Source of the DNA: Desulfoscipio sp. XC116
GTDB taxonomy: Bacteria > Bacillota > Desulfotomaculia > Desulfotomaculales > Desulfallaceae
NCBI RefSeq assembly: GCF_039851975.1
Contig: NZ_CP156660.1
Coordinates: 1,178,001-1,242,000 of the forward strand
DNA length: 64,000 nt
Direction: 5' to 3'
Shown: piece after piece, positions 6,746-15,127 of the stretch
How positions within the stretch are numbered: the first letter of the stretch is position 1
Layout of the letters: the number at the start of each line of letters is the position of its first letter
The notes under the pieces: model-generated
What the model was told of the DNA's origin: nothing
The model's database searches: none
What the model saw: only the letters and a program-made list of their open reading frames with translations
Translations under genes and position numbers: made by a program

Positions 6746-7190
6746 AACTAGACGCCGGATATCTCCCCTATATCTGAAAAATACCCTCATATCGGTCGTG
6801 ACTGCGATATGTTTGTCATGGCACCCTCAAGCTTGATAGTCGGAATTGACTTGCTCGCCGGGTATATTATTACCAAAGCCGAAGACCCTCAAACGTCGAA
6901 GAAACAGTGGAAAATATGTTAAGATGTAGCGATTCGAGAATACGATTTTGCAAGATACACTACTTTTTTAGTCACCCGTAGATCGATTTCGTTCTTGGGC
7001 CGGATATTTACAATATTAAATATTTGTTAACTAAAAGGAAATCGGGAAAAAATATAGAAGTACAATTAATCCCAGATGAAAAGAAAAATGTTATCTGTTT
7101 ATTCTATTACGGTCTTGCTGTGACCGTATTTTAACAATTGTAAAGGCGCTTGGATAGAATACAACTGCGGTGGTATTGGACAGGCAGGTG
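6746..7190. other. Intergenic region with an open-frame remnant
   Basis: No complete gene. From 6752 to 6922 one frame is open without a start at its head and reads EKYPHIGRDCDMFVMAPSSL then IVGIDLLAGYIITKAEDP, which looks protein-like but matches nothing I recognise; it may be a decayed gene. The remainder is AT-rich. A small hairpin (ACGGTC/GACCGT, 7110-7128) precedes thpR. Confidence 0.35.
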
Positions 7191-7772
7191 ATGCGGGTGC
7201 TGCAGTCACGTCTTTTTTGGGCTGTCAATTTACCAGTGGATGTCAAAAGAAAGCTAGTTAATTTACAATCATATTTACGAACCGCACAGGCAAATGTTAA
7301 ATGGGTTGAACAGCATAACTTACACTTAACTGTGAAATTTTTAGGTGATGTTGCTGATAGTCGGATCAGTGAAATTGTCCGCAATGTAAATGAAGCCGCT
7401 GCCGGAACAGGTGTTTTTACGCTTACCTTGAGCGGGCTTGGCTTTTTTCCCGGGTCGCGGCGTCCTCGGATTATCTGGGTGGGAGTGCAAGACGAGTTGC
7501 ACAAATTTCGCTTGTTGCACAAGCGAGTGGAAGAATGTATGGCTGTTTTAGGTTGGGCTTCGGACAGTCAAAGCTTTGCGCCGCACTTAACTTTGGGACG
7601 GCTGCGTACACCCCGGGACGGGCAAGTCCTGGTGAGCAAAGCAGATAAGCTGTGCGGCGATTTGGGAATCATCGGCGACATAACGGTGTCCGGTATTGAT
7701 TTAATGAAAAGCGAGCTTACCCGCAAAGGACCGGTATATCAAGTGTTGGCTTCGGTGCAATTAAACACTTAA
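7191..7772 (+). CDS. RNA 2',3'-cyclic phosphodiesterase ThpR (LigT family)
   Basis: About 193 residues with both catalytic HxTx motifs of the 2H phosphoesterase fold: HLTV at residues 45-48 (counted from ATG 7191) and HLTL in SFAPHLTLGRL. LFWAVNLP at the start and LTLSGLGFFPGSRRPRIIWVG in the middle are typical of bacterial ThpR, which opens 2',3'-cyclic phosphates in RNA. A GTG at 7170 is possible; ATG 7191 gives the family-typical N-terminus. Confidence 0.9.
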   Translation: MRVLQSRLFWAVNLPVDVKRKLVNLQSYLRTAQANVKWVEQHNLHLTVKFLGDVADSRISEIVRNVNEAAAGTGVFTLTLSGLGFFPGSRRPRIIWVGVQDELHKFRLLHKRVEECMAVLGWASDSQSFAPHLTLGRLRTPRDGQVLVSKADKLCGDLGIIGDITVSGIDLMKSELTRKGPVYQVLASVQLNT

Positions 7773-7993
7773 ACAAGCTGGCTATCTTACCACAATAGCA
7801 TAATTAATAACAGTGATATAACTGTTTTTAGTGACTATCTTGCAGTGGTAGTCATTTAGGGCATAAATCTTAGCTATTTGCATAAGTTTTATAAATTTAT
7901 AGAAGCATCTCCTTTTAAGTATAGCATAGCAGATGGAATTCAAATAAAAATAAGTTGCTTTGATTGGTACATCTTATGGAAAGAAGGGATTCT

Positions 7994-8608
7994 ATGCTTA
8001 TTATAGCGATAAACGGCAGTCCCAACTCTGAGGGCAATACATCTTTGATGCTTCGGACCGCACTGGAAGAAATAACGGCTATGGGCGGTGAAGGACATTT
8101 TATGCAAGCCTCCGACTTGCTGGCGAAAGCTAAAGTGCCCTATTGTCTGGCTTGTTCCAATCCATGTGAAGGCATATGTTTTCGCGGTACAGCGCTGGAA
8201 GCTGCTTATGAAATGTTACGCCGTTGCGACGGCATTATTATGGGCAGTCCGGTGTATTTCTGCACTGTATCGGCACAGCTTAAAGCTTTTTGGGATAAAA
8301 CCCGTAATTTGCGCAAGGATAAGGCATTGCTTAACGTGGTGGGTGGTGCATTGGCGGTGGGCGCGGGCCGTTTTGGCGGCCAGGAAACCGCCTTACGGGC
8401 TATGCAGGATATGATGTTATGTCAGGGTATGACCGTAGTGGGGGATGGGTTTATTGATGATGATTCCGGGCACTTGGGTGCTTGCACCCAGCGTCTGGCC
8501 AAGGATGACCAGGATGGGTTGAAGCGCACCCGGATTTTGGCGCGGCGGGTGTTGGAAGTTGCGCGGGCTACTGTCGGTCTACGCGCCCACCGGACCCAGG
8601 GGAAATAA
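7994..8608 (+). CDS. Flavodoxin-fold iron-sulfur flavoprotein / NAD(P)H-dependent FMN reductase
   Basis: About 204 residues from ATG 7994 (AAGAAGGG upstream). INGSPNSEGNTSLML is the FMN phosphate-binding loop of the flavodoxin-like NADPH-dependent FMN reductase family; GIIMGSPVYFCTVSAQLKAFWDKT is the second flavin-contact region. Cysteines in PYCLACSNPCEGICF replace the usual compact CxxCxxC region and may bind an Fe-S cluster, as in archaeal/clostridial Isf proteins. Physiological partner unknown. A related gene lies at 40009-40635. Confidence 0.8.
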   Translation: MLIIAINGSPNSEGNTSLMLRTALEEITAMGGEGHFMQASDLLAKAKVPYCLACSNPCEGICFRGTALEAAYEMLRRCDGIIMGSPVYFCTVSAQLKAFWDKTRNLRKDKALLNVVGGALAVGAGRFGGQETALRAMQDMMLCQGMTVVGDGFIDDDSGHLGACTQRLAKDDQDGLKRTRILARRVLEVARATVGLRAHRTQGK

Positions 8609-8621
8609 AGTATTTCGGTCT

Positions 8622-8655
8622 ACCCCCGCTGGTCGTTCGACAGGCTGTCGGGGGT
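8622..8655 (+). terminator. Intrinsic terminator-like hairpin
   Basis: ACCCCCG (8622-8628) pairs with CGGGGGT (8649-8655); a small inner stem GTCG/CGAC lies in the loop. The following stretch is AT-rich rather than a clean T-run, so the terminator role is likely but not certain. Confidence 0.5.
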
Positions 8656-8751
8656 ATATTATTTATTTTATTAAGCTGGGGCGGATGGCCAATTGATTGG
8701 TGCGTTATGCAGTTATCCGGGTAAAATAAATTGTTCAAGGGGTGGTAAACG

Positions 8752-9813
8752 GTGGATATTCGCCAGCACACCGAGGCAATGGAAGAGAATTATTTATCTG
8801 AGTTTGCTGCGCGCAGTAATCGTTCGGTTGGCCGCAGGCGTCCCGAAGAACCGTGCCGGGTCAGAACGGCATTCCAGCGCGATCGCGATAGAATTATCCA
8901 TTCCAAAGCCTTTCGCCGCTTAAAGCACAAAACCCAGGTTTTTATCATCCCCGAAGGTGACCACTATCGCACCAGGCTTACCCATACCCTGGAGGTGGCC
9001 CAGATAGCTCGTACGGTAGCCAGGGCACTGTGCCTGAATGAAGACTTGACTGAAGCTATAGCATTGGGGCATGATCTGGGACATACTCCATTCGGTCATG
9101 CCGGAGAAAGCGCCCTTAATGACATTATGCCGGGTGGATTTAAACATAACCGGCAGAGTCTGCGGGTGGTGGAAGAACTGGAGGGAGGCACGGGGCTAAA
9201 CCTGACCTGGGAAGTATGTGACGGTATTTTAAACCACACCGGGCTGGTACGCCCGTCAACTTTGGAGGGCCAGGTGGTTAAAATAGCTGACCGGGTGGCT
9301 TATATAAACCACGATATTGATGACGCCATTCGGGGAGGAGTTTTGCAAGTACAGGATCTGCCGGCTTTTTGCCTGGATATACTTGGTTGGAAGCACCGCA
9401 CTCGTATTAACACAATGGTGACGGATTTAATTATCACCAGCCGGGATAAGCCGCTGATTGGTATGAGCAGTGAAGTGTGGCAGGCTACAGACGAGTTGAG
9501 ACAATTTCTTTTTGATCATGTTTACATTGATTCCGAGGCCAAAGGGGAAGAGGGTAAGGCCCGGCATGTGTTGCAATATCTTTTTGCCCACTGGGTTAAG
9601 CATCCGCGGGATCTGCCTGAGGAACACCGCGCCAGATCCCGGACCGTGGGTGTGGAGCGGGCCGTATGCGATTACATCGCGGGTATGACCGACCGCTATG
9701 CTATCGCCCAGTTTAAACATTTGTTTATACCCCGGTCTTTTGCTATTTCCGAAAATAGCTTTACCGCTTCCGGGGCTGTCGTGAACAAAAAAATGTCGAA
9801 CCCGGAAGGATAA
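8752..9813 (+). CDS. dgt: dGTPase-like deoxynucleotide triphosphohydrolase
   Basis: A 353-residue HD-domain protein. RTAFQRDRDRIIHSKAFRRL, the metal-binding TRLTHTLEVAQIART and the HD pair in LGHDLGHTPFGHAGE identify the dGTPase-like family, which hydrolyses dNTPs to nucleosides and triphosphate. GTG start at 8752 follows AAGGGGTGG. The order dgt-dnaG-rpoD is common in Firmicutes of this group and supports a role linked to replication. Nothing is unusual in the motifs. Confidence 0.92.
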   Translation: MDIRQHTEAMEENYLSEFAARSNRSVGRRRPEEPCRVRTAFQRDRDRIIHSKAFRRLKHKTQVFIIPEGDHYRTRLTHTLEVAQIARTVARALCLNEDLTEAIALGHDLGHTPFGHAGESALNDIMPGGFKHNRQSLRVVEELEGGTGLNLTWEVCDGILNHTGLVRPSTLEGQVVKIADRVAYINHDIDDAIRGGVLQVQDLPAFCLDILGWKHRTRINTMVTDLIITSRDKPLIGMSSEVWQATDELRQFLFDHVYIDSEAKGEEGKARHVLQYLFAHWVKHPRDLPEEHRARSRTVGVERAVCDYIAGMTDRYAIAQFKHLFIPRSFAISENSFTASGAVVNKKMSNPEG

Positions 9814-9886
9814 TTTATAGTGACAGCGAATAAATGTTAAACGACCAGTATGTTTTCGCATATGGTTCGGGTGGAAGGTGATATCC

Positions 9887-11746
9887 TTGGGCGGGTTTAT
9901 TCATGAGGAAATAATAGAAAATATTCGGTTGCGTGCAGATATCGTACAGGTTATTTCCGATTATGTAACGCTGCAGAAAAAAGGCCGCAACTATGTGGGC
10001 CATTGTCCGTTTCACCAGGAATCCGACCCGTCATTTACCGTTACACCCGACAAACAAATTTTTTATTGTTTTGGTTGTAATGCCGGCGGTAATGTTTTTA
10101 AGTTTATTATGATGCAGCATAATCTATCGTTTCCTGAAGCTGTTAAAATGCTGGGGGAAAGGGTAGGGGTGGCGGTTCCCGATGGTTATACTCCCCAAGT
10201 GCGGGAGCGTTTGCGCCGGGAGGAAAAAGCATGGAAAATAAACGCAGTAGCCAGGGATTTCTATCAATCTGTGCTGCTGCAGTACTCCGAGGCTGTTGCT
10301 GCAAGGGAATATATAGCCGCCAGGGGTCTTACTGCGGATATTATCAAAAATTTTGGGCTTGGTTATGCGCCTGCATCATGGGACGCGCTGATTAAGTATA
10401 TGGGGGGTAAAGGTGTAAGCCTGTCCGATCTATTAAAGGTGGGATTGGCGGTCAGCGGTGAACGTAATGCTTATGATCGGTTCCGGTCCCGTTTGATGTT
10501 TCCTATATCTGATGCCCGAGGGCGGGTGGTTGGTTTTGGCGGGCGGGTGCTTGGCGATGGGTTGCCCAAGTATTTAAATACTGCGGAAACGGATTATTTC
10601 AGTAAAAGTAAAATACTGTATGGCCTTGACCGGGCCAGGCAAGCCATTCGCGAAACGGGATACGTTGTTATAACCGAGGGTTACATGGATACCATAGCTG
10701 CTCACCAATACGGTATAACCAATACGGTAGCCTCGTTGGGCACCAGTTTGACCAAGGAACACGGACGCTTGTTAATGAACTATACCAGGGAAGTGATTAT
10801 TGCCTACGATGCTGATGCTGCGGGAGTAGCCGCGGCAGTGCGGGGACTTGATATATTGCAGGAGTTGGGCTGCCGGGTGAGGGTGCTTTCATTGCCCGAA
10901 GGCAAGGATCCGGATGAATTTTTGCGGCTCCGGGGACTTGACCAATGGAAACGGCAGGTGGAAAATGCCACACCGCTGGTTGAGTTTAAGCTGCAAAGAG
11001 CTTTGGCTAAATATACAGACGGGCCTATGGCCAAAGACGCTATACTGGAAGAAGTATTGCCGGCTCTGGCAGCTATGCCGGGTGAGCTGGAAAAAAATGA
11101 AGCTATACGTTTGATAGCCGCCAGGTTGTTCACCAGCTACCATGCTGTGGCGGAGGAGTTGCAAAGATTTTCCAATAGCAATCGAAAAAAAACTACAAAA
11201 CCGGATAAAATTACTAAAATTAAGCATAATATAAATAGTAAAAAATTAGGCATTGATTTTGGCAAAAGAGCCGAATATGGTTTGATACGATTAATCCTGG
11301 AAGATCCTAAAATAATAGATACCGTGGCCAGTGAATTACCGGGCAATTTTTTTCAGGATGTTTTTTGTTATGAGGTTTATGCAAAAATATTAAATATATA
11401 TAAACGGTCTTTATCGTATACATTATCAGCGGTGTTTGATTACCTGGAAGAGGAGTATCAAGAAAAATTGGGTGCTATGTTAATGGAGCCGGTTCCCGGT
11501 GAAAATCCCGAGCTATTATTACATGGTTATATAGCCGCTATAAGAAGGCGGCAGCTGCTTGAGCACCGTGGGCAATTGCAGGATGCGCTGGCCGGTGCGG
11601 AGAAAGCCGGAGACCAGGATGAAATAATACGCATTTTGCGCGAAATAGGTTTTACTGATCAAACCCTGAAGGGAGGGGAATGTTGCCATGAGCAGGGAAG
11701 ACTCCAGAAGCAAACAACTCATCAAAGACATCAAGGAATTAATTGA
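9887..11746 (+). CDS. dnaG: DNA primase DnaG
   Basis: Bacterial primase that makes RNA primers for replication. The CHC2 zinc ribbon is intact (HCPFHQE and [10 protein letters not shown], ligands C43, H46, C64 and C67 if counted from GTG 9878). The catalytic core has the TOPRIM EGYMD and the DADAAG motif. The C-terminal part (from about residue 450) is the DnaB-binding domain. GTG 9878 overlaps the GGAAGG ribosome site; TTG 9887 is spaced better and is used here. The reading frame runs 59 nt past the rpoD start, giving a Gln/His-rich tail ([18 protein letters not shown]) unlike normal DnaG ends. Confidence 0.95.
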   Translation: MGGFIHEEIIENIRLRADIVQVISDYVTLQKKGRNYVGHCPFHQESDPSFTVTPDKQIFYCFGCNAGGNVFKFIMMQHNLSFPEAVKMLGERVGVAVPDGYTPQVRERLRREEKAWKINAVARDFYQSVLLQYSEAVAAREYIAARGLTADIIKNFGLGYAPASWDALIKYMGGKGVSLSDLLKVGLAVSGERNAYDRFRSRLMFPISDARGRVVGFGGRVLGDGLPKYLNTAETDYFSKSKILYGLDRARQAIRETGYVVITEGYMDTIAAHQYGITNTVASLGTSLTKEHGRLLMNYTREVIIAYDADAAGVAAAVRGLDILQELGCRVRVLSLPEGKDPDEFLRLRGLDQWKRQVENATPLVEFKLQRALAKYTDGPMAKDAILEEVLPALAAMPGELEKNEAIRLIAARLFTSYHAVAEELQRFSNSNRKKTTKPDKITKIKHNINSKKLGIDFGKRAEYGLIRLILEDPKIIDTVASELPGNFFQDVFCYEVYAKILNIYKRSLSYTLSAVFDYLEEEYQEKLGAMLMEPVPGENPELLLHGYIAAIRRRQLLEHRGQLQDALAGAEKAGDQDEIIRILREIGFTDQTLKGGECCHEQGRLQKQTTHQRHQGIN

Positions 11747-12806
11747 AAAGGGCAGAAAAAGAGGAGTCTTGACTTATCACGAGGTCATGGACAGTTTACA
11801 GGGCATAGAGCTTACCCCCGAGCAAATTGATGATGTATATGAGAAATTATCTGCTATGGGTATCGAAGTGGTGCCTGACGCTCAGGATATAGAAACCATT
11901 AATGCTTCTCCTATTGAAGAAGAGGATAGTGAATCCGGTGATGATGTTGAAGTGGATTTAACCGTCCCCGAGGGCGTTGGTATAGATGACCCCGTGCGCA
12001 TGTACTTGAAAGAAATCGGTCGGGTGCCTCTGCTGACACCGGAAAGGGAAGTGGAACTGGCCAAGCGGATGGAAGATGGCGATGAGGAGGCCAAACGCCT
12101 GCTGGCTGAAGCCAACTTGCGCTTGGTGGTCAGTATTGCCAAGCGTTACGTGGGTCGGGGCATGTTGTTTTTAGATCTAATTCAGGAAGGAAATCTAGGC
12201 CTGATTAAAGCTGTGGAAAAGTTTGATTACCGCAAGGGTTATAAATTCAGTACGTATGCCACTTGGTGGATCAGGCAGGCCATTACAAGGGCAATAGCCG
12301 ATCAAGCCCGGACCATTCGTATTCCGGTGCATATGGTGGAAACCATCAACAAATTAATCAGGGTGAGCAGGCAGTTACTGCAGGAGCTGGGTCGCGAGCC
12401 GCTGCCTGAGGAAATTGCTAAAGAAATGGGCATTTCCGAGGAAAAGGTGCGGGAAATATTAAAGATTGCCCAAGAACCTGTGTCATTGGAAACTCCCATT
12501 GGTGAGGAGGAGGATTCTCACCTGGGCGATTTTATTGAGGATCACGACGCTCGGGCTCCGGCCGAGGAGGCTTCTTTTACGTTGCTGCGGGAGCAACTGG
12601 ATGATGTGTTGACAACGCTGACTGACCGGGAACAAAAGGTGCTGCGCCTGCGTTTTGGACTGGATGATGGTCGGGCGCGGACGCTTGAAGAAGTGGGCCA
12701 GAAATTTGGTGTTACCCGGGAGCGAATTAGACAAATTGAAGCTAAGACGCTTAGAAAATTGCGCCATCCCAGCCGCAGTAAAAAGCTTAAGGATTACTTG
12801 GACTAA
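11688..12806 (+). CDS. rpoD: RNA polymerase primary sigma factor (sigma-70/SigA)
   Basis: A 372-residue primary sigma factor: region 1.1 (residues 1-75), acidic linker, region 1.2 ([18 protein letters not shown]), region 2 with [20 protein letters not shown] (-10 recognition and melting), region 3 ([15 protein letters not shown]) and region 4 ([20 protein letters not shown], the -35 helix-turn-helix). The size is normal for a Firmicute SigA. It starts inside the dnaG 3-prime end behind GGGAGGGG, so the two are translationally linked. It should recognise the TTGACA/TATAAT promoters seen in this window. Confidence 0.97.
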   Translation: MSREDSRSKQLIKDIKELIEKGRKRGVLTYHEVMDSLQGIELTPEQIDDVYEKLSAMGIEVVPDAQDIETINASPIEEEDSESGDDVEVDLTVPEGVGIDDPVRMYLKEIGRVPLLTPEREVELAKRMEDGDEEAKRLLAEANLRLVVSIAKRYVGRGMLFLDLIQEGNLGLIKAVEKFDYRKGYKFSTYATWWIRQAITRAIADQARTIRIPVHMVETINKLIRVSRQLLQELGREPLPEEIAKEMGISEEKVREILKIAQEPVSLETPIGEEEDSHLGDFIEDHDARAPAEEASFTLLREQLDDVLTTLTDREQKVLRLRFGLDDGRARTLEEVGQKFGVTRERIRQIEAKTLRKLRHPSRSKKLKDYLD

Positions 12807-12834
12807 GTTAAAATTTGCTTAATAAATTCTTCTA

Positions 12835-12863
12835 TTGACCGAGGGGTATGTTTATTGTATAAT
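12835..12863 (+). promoter_or_regulatory. Sigma-A promoter of the tRNA operon
   Basis: TTGACC (12835-12840), exactly 17 nt, TATAAT (12858-12863). Transcription would start close to the tRNA-Asn 5-prime end at 12878. This near-consensus promoter fits a stable-RNA operon. Confidence 0.85.
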
Positions 12864-12877
12864 AACTGCTGTAGCGT

Positions 12878-12952
12878 TCCTCGATAGCTCAACGGTAGAG
12901 CATCCGGCTGTTAACCGGAGGGTTGCTGGTTCGAATCCAGCTCGGGGAGCCA
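12878..12952 (+). tRNA. tRNA-Asn (GTT)
   Basis: Full cloverleaf with encoded CCA. The acceptor TCCTCGA pairs with TCGGGGA, the D arm AGCTCAACGGTAGAGC is normal, the anticodon loop is CTGTTAA with GTT at its centre and the T arm is GCTGGTTCGAATCCAGC. Confidence 0.95.
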
Positions 12953-12960
12953 ATCCCTCT

Positions 12961-13035
12961 GGGCCCATAGCTCAACGGTAGAGCATCCGGCTCATAACCG
13001 GCTGGTTCTAGGTTCGAATCCTAGTGGGCCCACCA
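12961..13035 (+). tRNA. tRNA-Met (CAT)
   Basis: The acceptor GGGCCCA pairs with TGGGCCC, followed by A and encoded CCA. The anticodon loop CTCATAA gives CAT. It lacks the initiator hallmark (a mispaired first acceptor base), so it is an elongator Met tRNA or an Ile2 tRNA read through lysidine; sequence alone does not settle which. The outermost anticodon-stem pair is a T-C mismatch. Confidence 0.88.
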
Positions 13036-13086
13036 CTTACTGAAAATTATAAGTTGGGAGTTAAAAGAAACCAACTTCCAATCCGA

Positions 13087-13162
13087 GGCCCCATGGTCAA
13101 GAGGCCTAAGACACCGCCCTTTCACGGCGGTAACCCGGGTTCGAATCCCGGTGGGGTCACCA
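13087..13162 (+). tRNA. tRNA-Glu (TTC)
   Basis: The acceptor GGCCCCA pairs with TGGGGTC (one G-T), then A and CCA. The anticodon loop CTTTCAC gives TTC and the T arm CCGGGTTCGAATCCCGG is perfect. Confidence 0.95.
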
Positions 13163-13165
13163 CAA

Positions 13166-13230
13166 GGGCGATTAGCTCAGTTGGGAGAGCGCCTGCCTTA
13201 CAAGCAGGATGTCGGTGGTTCAGGCCACCG
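13166..13230 (+). pseudogene. Truncated tRNA-Val (TAC) pseudogene
   Basis: Acceptor 5-prime strand GGGCGAT, D arm and the anticodon arm CCTGC-CTTACAA-GCAGG are intact and nearly identical to the two Val tRNAs downstream. The T loop is shortened (GGTGG-TTCAGG-CCACC), and the expected 3-prime acceptor strand ATCGCCC with CCA is missing; GTAAACGCATAATCC follows instead. It cannot fold to a normal acceptor stem, so it is presumably non-functional. Confidence 0.8.
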
Positions 13231-13261
13231 TAAACGCATAATCCTGGGAGCTTCGCCATAA

Positions 13262-13337
13262 GGGAGCATAGCTCAGTTGGGAGAGCGCCTGCCTTACAAG
13301 CAGGATGTCACAGGTTCAAGTCCTGTTGTTCCCACCA
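13262..13337 (+). tRNA. tRNA-Val (TAC), copy 1
   Basis: The acceptor GGGAGCA pairs with TGTTCCC (one G-T), then ACCA. The anticodon loop CTTACAA gives TAC and the T arm is ACAGGTTCAAGTCCTGT. A GC-rich hairpin (13353-13380 region) follows, similar to the hairpin after copy 2. Confidence 0.94.
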
Positions 13338-13392
13338 AGAGAAAATCAGCGGTAGCATCGCGAATGCGGTGTTGTCGCGTTTATAATAAATC

Positions 13393-13468
13393 GGGAGCAT
13401 AGCTCAGTTGGGAGAGCGCTTGCCTTACAAGCAAGATGTCACAGGTTCAAGTCCTGTTGTTCCCACCA
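13393..13468 (+). tRNA. tRNA-Val (TAC), copy 2
   Basis: Identical to copy 1 except for one compensated pair in the anticodon stem (CTTGC/GCAAG instead of CCTGC/GCAGG). The 131-nt spacing between the copies, each followed by a GGTAGCA-type hairpin, indicates a tandem duplication of tRNA plus hairpin. Confidence 0.94.
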
Positions 13469-13708
13469 TTAGAACACAAAGGTAGCACCGGAGTCAAGCT
13501 TCGGTGTTATTTCTTTTTTTATACCAAATAAATCGGCCACTACTTTATCTGAATACACATCAATTCGCTTAATTACCTGCCGCAGGGCTAGCTTCTTTTC
13601 CGCATCGGTCATACTGTTCCAATCTTGCCGATGGCAACTGCTGCGGCCATCGTAGTCACTTGCTCCTGTCAGGGGGCATATGGCTTCAGGTCTGTTGAGA
13701 TTTGACAT
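13469..13708 (-). pseudogene. C-terminal fragment of a site-specific recombinase
   Basis: A 79-codon frame whose middle reads DWNSMTDAEKKLALRQVIKR then IDVYSDKVVADLFGIKKEI. The WxxMTxxEKKxxLRxxIxRIxV pattern is typical of the C-terminal part of large serine recombinases; the catalytic N-terminus is absent. Its stop codon lies right after the CCA of the last tRNA-Val. A diverged second piece of the same region occurs at 23991-24045 in the same orientation, so the two pieces bracket the riboswitch-controlled cluster. The recombinase assignment is by pattern. Confidence 0.55.
13485..13519 (+). terminator. Intrinsic terminator of the tRNA operon
   Basis: GCACCG (13485-13490) pairs with CGGTGT (13502-13507), with further pairing of GAG/GCTT inside, followed by TATTTCTTTTTTT. 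It ends the tRNA transcript and overlaps the tail of the recombinase remnant. Confidence 0.7.
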
Positions 13709-13738
13709 AATCCTATTAGAATGGGATAACGACTTTAA

Positions 13739-13950
13739 TTAGAAGCGTCGGATAAAAAGACGAAAAGGAAGCTCTGCGAACTCTTGTCGGACTATGGGAA
13801 GACAAAGATACTTCCTTTTTTGACAAAAGGTAAATTCCTTGATCTCATATCCGGCCTCCGTCATAGCCCGCAAAGATGCCTCCATGCTGGTTGGCTTTTC
13901 GGCAAGGCAAACGTCAATCTGCGCCTCCGCAAAACCCGGTACGGCGCATT
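13739..13950 (-). pseudogene. Relaxase (mobilization protein) fragment
   Basis: A minus-strand open stretch without a start codon reads VPGFAEAQIDVCLAEKPTSM, then EASLRAMTEAGYEIKEF. EKPTSxxxxLxxMxxAGYEIK is the motif that follows the catalytic domain in MobA/MobL-type relaxases of conjugative transposons. The rest of the protein is missing. Together with the recombinase piece it marks decayed mobile DNA. Assignment by motif memory. Confidence 0.4.
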
Positions 13951-13969
13951 TTTACATAGATGAAACTTG

Positions 13970-13998
13970 TTGACATTCGTATTTATCTGTAGTACTAT
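13970..13998 (+). promoter_or_regulatory. Promoter of the cobalamin-riboswitch transcript
   Basis: TTGACA (13970-13975), 17 nt, TACTAT (13993-13998); an alternative TATACT lies at 13996-14001 with a 20-nt spacer. It is placed about 35 nt upstream of the riboswitch P1 stem, as expected for a leader transcript. Confidence 0.6.
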
Positions 13999-14034
13999 AC
14001 TTATACTTTTAAATTATTGATAAAATAGAATATT

Positions 14035-14243
14035 ATTTCAAGTGTCCCCTCTGGCGCAAACGGATGATGTCCGATTGCCTTTGGGGAAGAATAGAGAATC
14101 GGGTGAAAATCCCGAACGGTACCGCCGCTGTAAGCGCTGAGACCGCGCTCATCGACTAAAGTCGGTCACTGGGAAACTGGGAAGGCAGAGTGTGTTCGCA
14201 GGAGGAAACTCCATAGGCGTAAGTCAGAAGACCTGTTTGAAAT
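14035..14243 (+). ncRNA. Cobalamin riboswitch
   Basis: P1 is formed by ATTTCAA (14035-14041) and TTGAAAT (14237-14243). The core carries the diagnostic elements in order: GGGTGAAAATCCC, then the GGTACCGCCGCTGTAAGC block (normally GGTCCCGCCACTGT), TCACTGGGAAACTGGGAAGG, and the B12 box AAGTCAGAAGACCTG. These match the AdoCbl-type aptamer. The strong terminator downstream (14286-14331) suggests ligand-induced transcription termination, so that the transport operon is expressed when cobalamin is low. Confidence 0.9.
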
Positions 14244-14285
14244 GCGCTCTGTCCTCAGGGTGGCAGGGCCTATTAACGTGCGGGA

Positions 14286-14331
14286 ACACGGCTGCATCAA
14301 TCGTAAGGTTGATGCAGCCGTGTTTTTATTT
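14286..14331 (+). terminator. Riboswitch expression-platform terminator
   Basis: Perfect 15-bp stem, ACACGGCTGCATCAA (14286-14300) with TTGATGCAGCCGTGT (14309-14323), then TTTTTATTTT. It lies between the riboswitch and the first gene of the operon and is the likely off-switch. Confidence 0.9.
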
Positions 14332-14372
14332 TCGATTCTTAACATCTAATATCACGACGGGGAGAGAAAAAT

Positions 14373-15122
14373 ATGCAGTTTAATGAGCGGATAAAAACCT
14401 ACTGGGAAGGCGAAGCGGAGGGCTACAGTCAGGGAATCGAAAGGGAACTCAGGGATTTCCACAGGAAAGCTTGGAAAGAGCTTATCCTTGAATACGCCCC
14501 TAAAAAGAGTGAGCTAGATATTCTTGATATAGGTACAGGCCCGGGCTTTTTCCCGATCATACTTTCTGAGGGAAATCACAGGGTTACGGGTATCGATCTG
14601 ACGGAAAACATGATACGTTTCGCGAAAAAGAACCTGGAGGCTGAAGGATGCGAAGCTACCTTGCTTTCGATGGACTGCCATAATCTTGCTTTCGAAGACA
14701 ACTCTTTCGATCTTGTAATTTGCCGCAATCTTACTTGGACGCTCGACAACCCCTCGCGTGCTTATGAGGAATGGTTGCGAGTGCTTCGTACTGGGGGCCG
14801 TTTGCTGGTATTCGACGCCTGCTGGTATCTGCACCTGTTTGATGAGAAAAAGAAAAAAGCGTATTTTGAAAAAGAAAAAGAAATCAAAGAAAAATATGGG
14901 CGCAAATTCCATGAGCATAGGAATCAGGCGGAGGGCGAGGAACTTAGCAAAAAACTGTTTATGAGCGATAAGGTTCGCCCTCTGTGGGATCTGGAGAAAA
15001 TGCTTTCCATGGGTTTTTCAAAGGTATTTGCCAACTGTTCGATTGATAAGCGCACCTGCAATGAAATGGAGATAGAACTTCATTCTTTGAGGCCGTCGTT
15101 CCTTGTCGGGGGTGAAAAGTAG
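14373..15122 (+). CDS. Class I SAM-dependent methyltransferase
   Basis: A 249-residue protein with a Rossmann-type methyltransferase fold: motif I LDIGTGPGFFPIILSEG (about residues 50-66), the acidic post-I VTGIDLT, motif II SMDCHNLAFEDNSFDLVICRN and motif III VLRTGGRLLVFD. The C-terminal third is a lysine-rich helix insert (DEKKKKAYFEKEKEIKEKYG) that may recognise the substrate, which cannot be named. It is the first gene of the operon behind the cobalamin riboswitch and lies 5 nt from the ABC genes, so it probably acts on the transported compound (corrinoid, tetrapyrrole or metallophore). GGGGAGAG precedes the ATG. Confidence 0.85.
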   Translation: MQFNERIKTYWEGEAEGYSQGIERELRDFHRKAWKELILEYAPKKSELDILDIGTGPGFFPIILSEGNHRVTGIDLTENMIRFAKKNLEAEGCEATLLSMDCHNLAFEDNSFDLVICRNLTWTLDNPSRAYEEWLRVLRTGGRLLVFDACWYLHLFDEKKKKAYFEKEKEIKEKYGRKFHEHRNQAEGEELSKKLFMSDKVRPLWDLEKMLSMGFSKVFANCSIDKRTCNEMEIELHSLRPSFLVGGEK

Positions 15123-15127
15123 AAGCT

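Noticed and set aside
12961-13035. Initiator tRNA-fMet
   Set aside because: The first acceptor pair is intact and the GGG/CCC anticodon-stem pairs of initiators are missing.
13024-13233. 69-codon frame across the tRNA genes
   Set aside because: Covers tRNA-Glu and the broken tRNA-Val; no protein features.
14192-14383. 63-codon frame over the riboswitch
   Set aside because: Overlaps the B12 box, P1 and terminator; RNA structure explains the sequence better.
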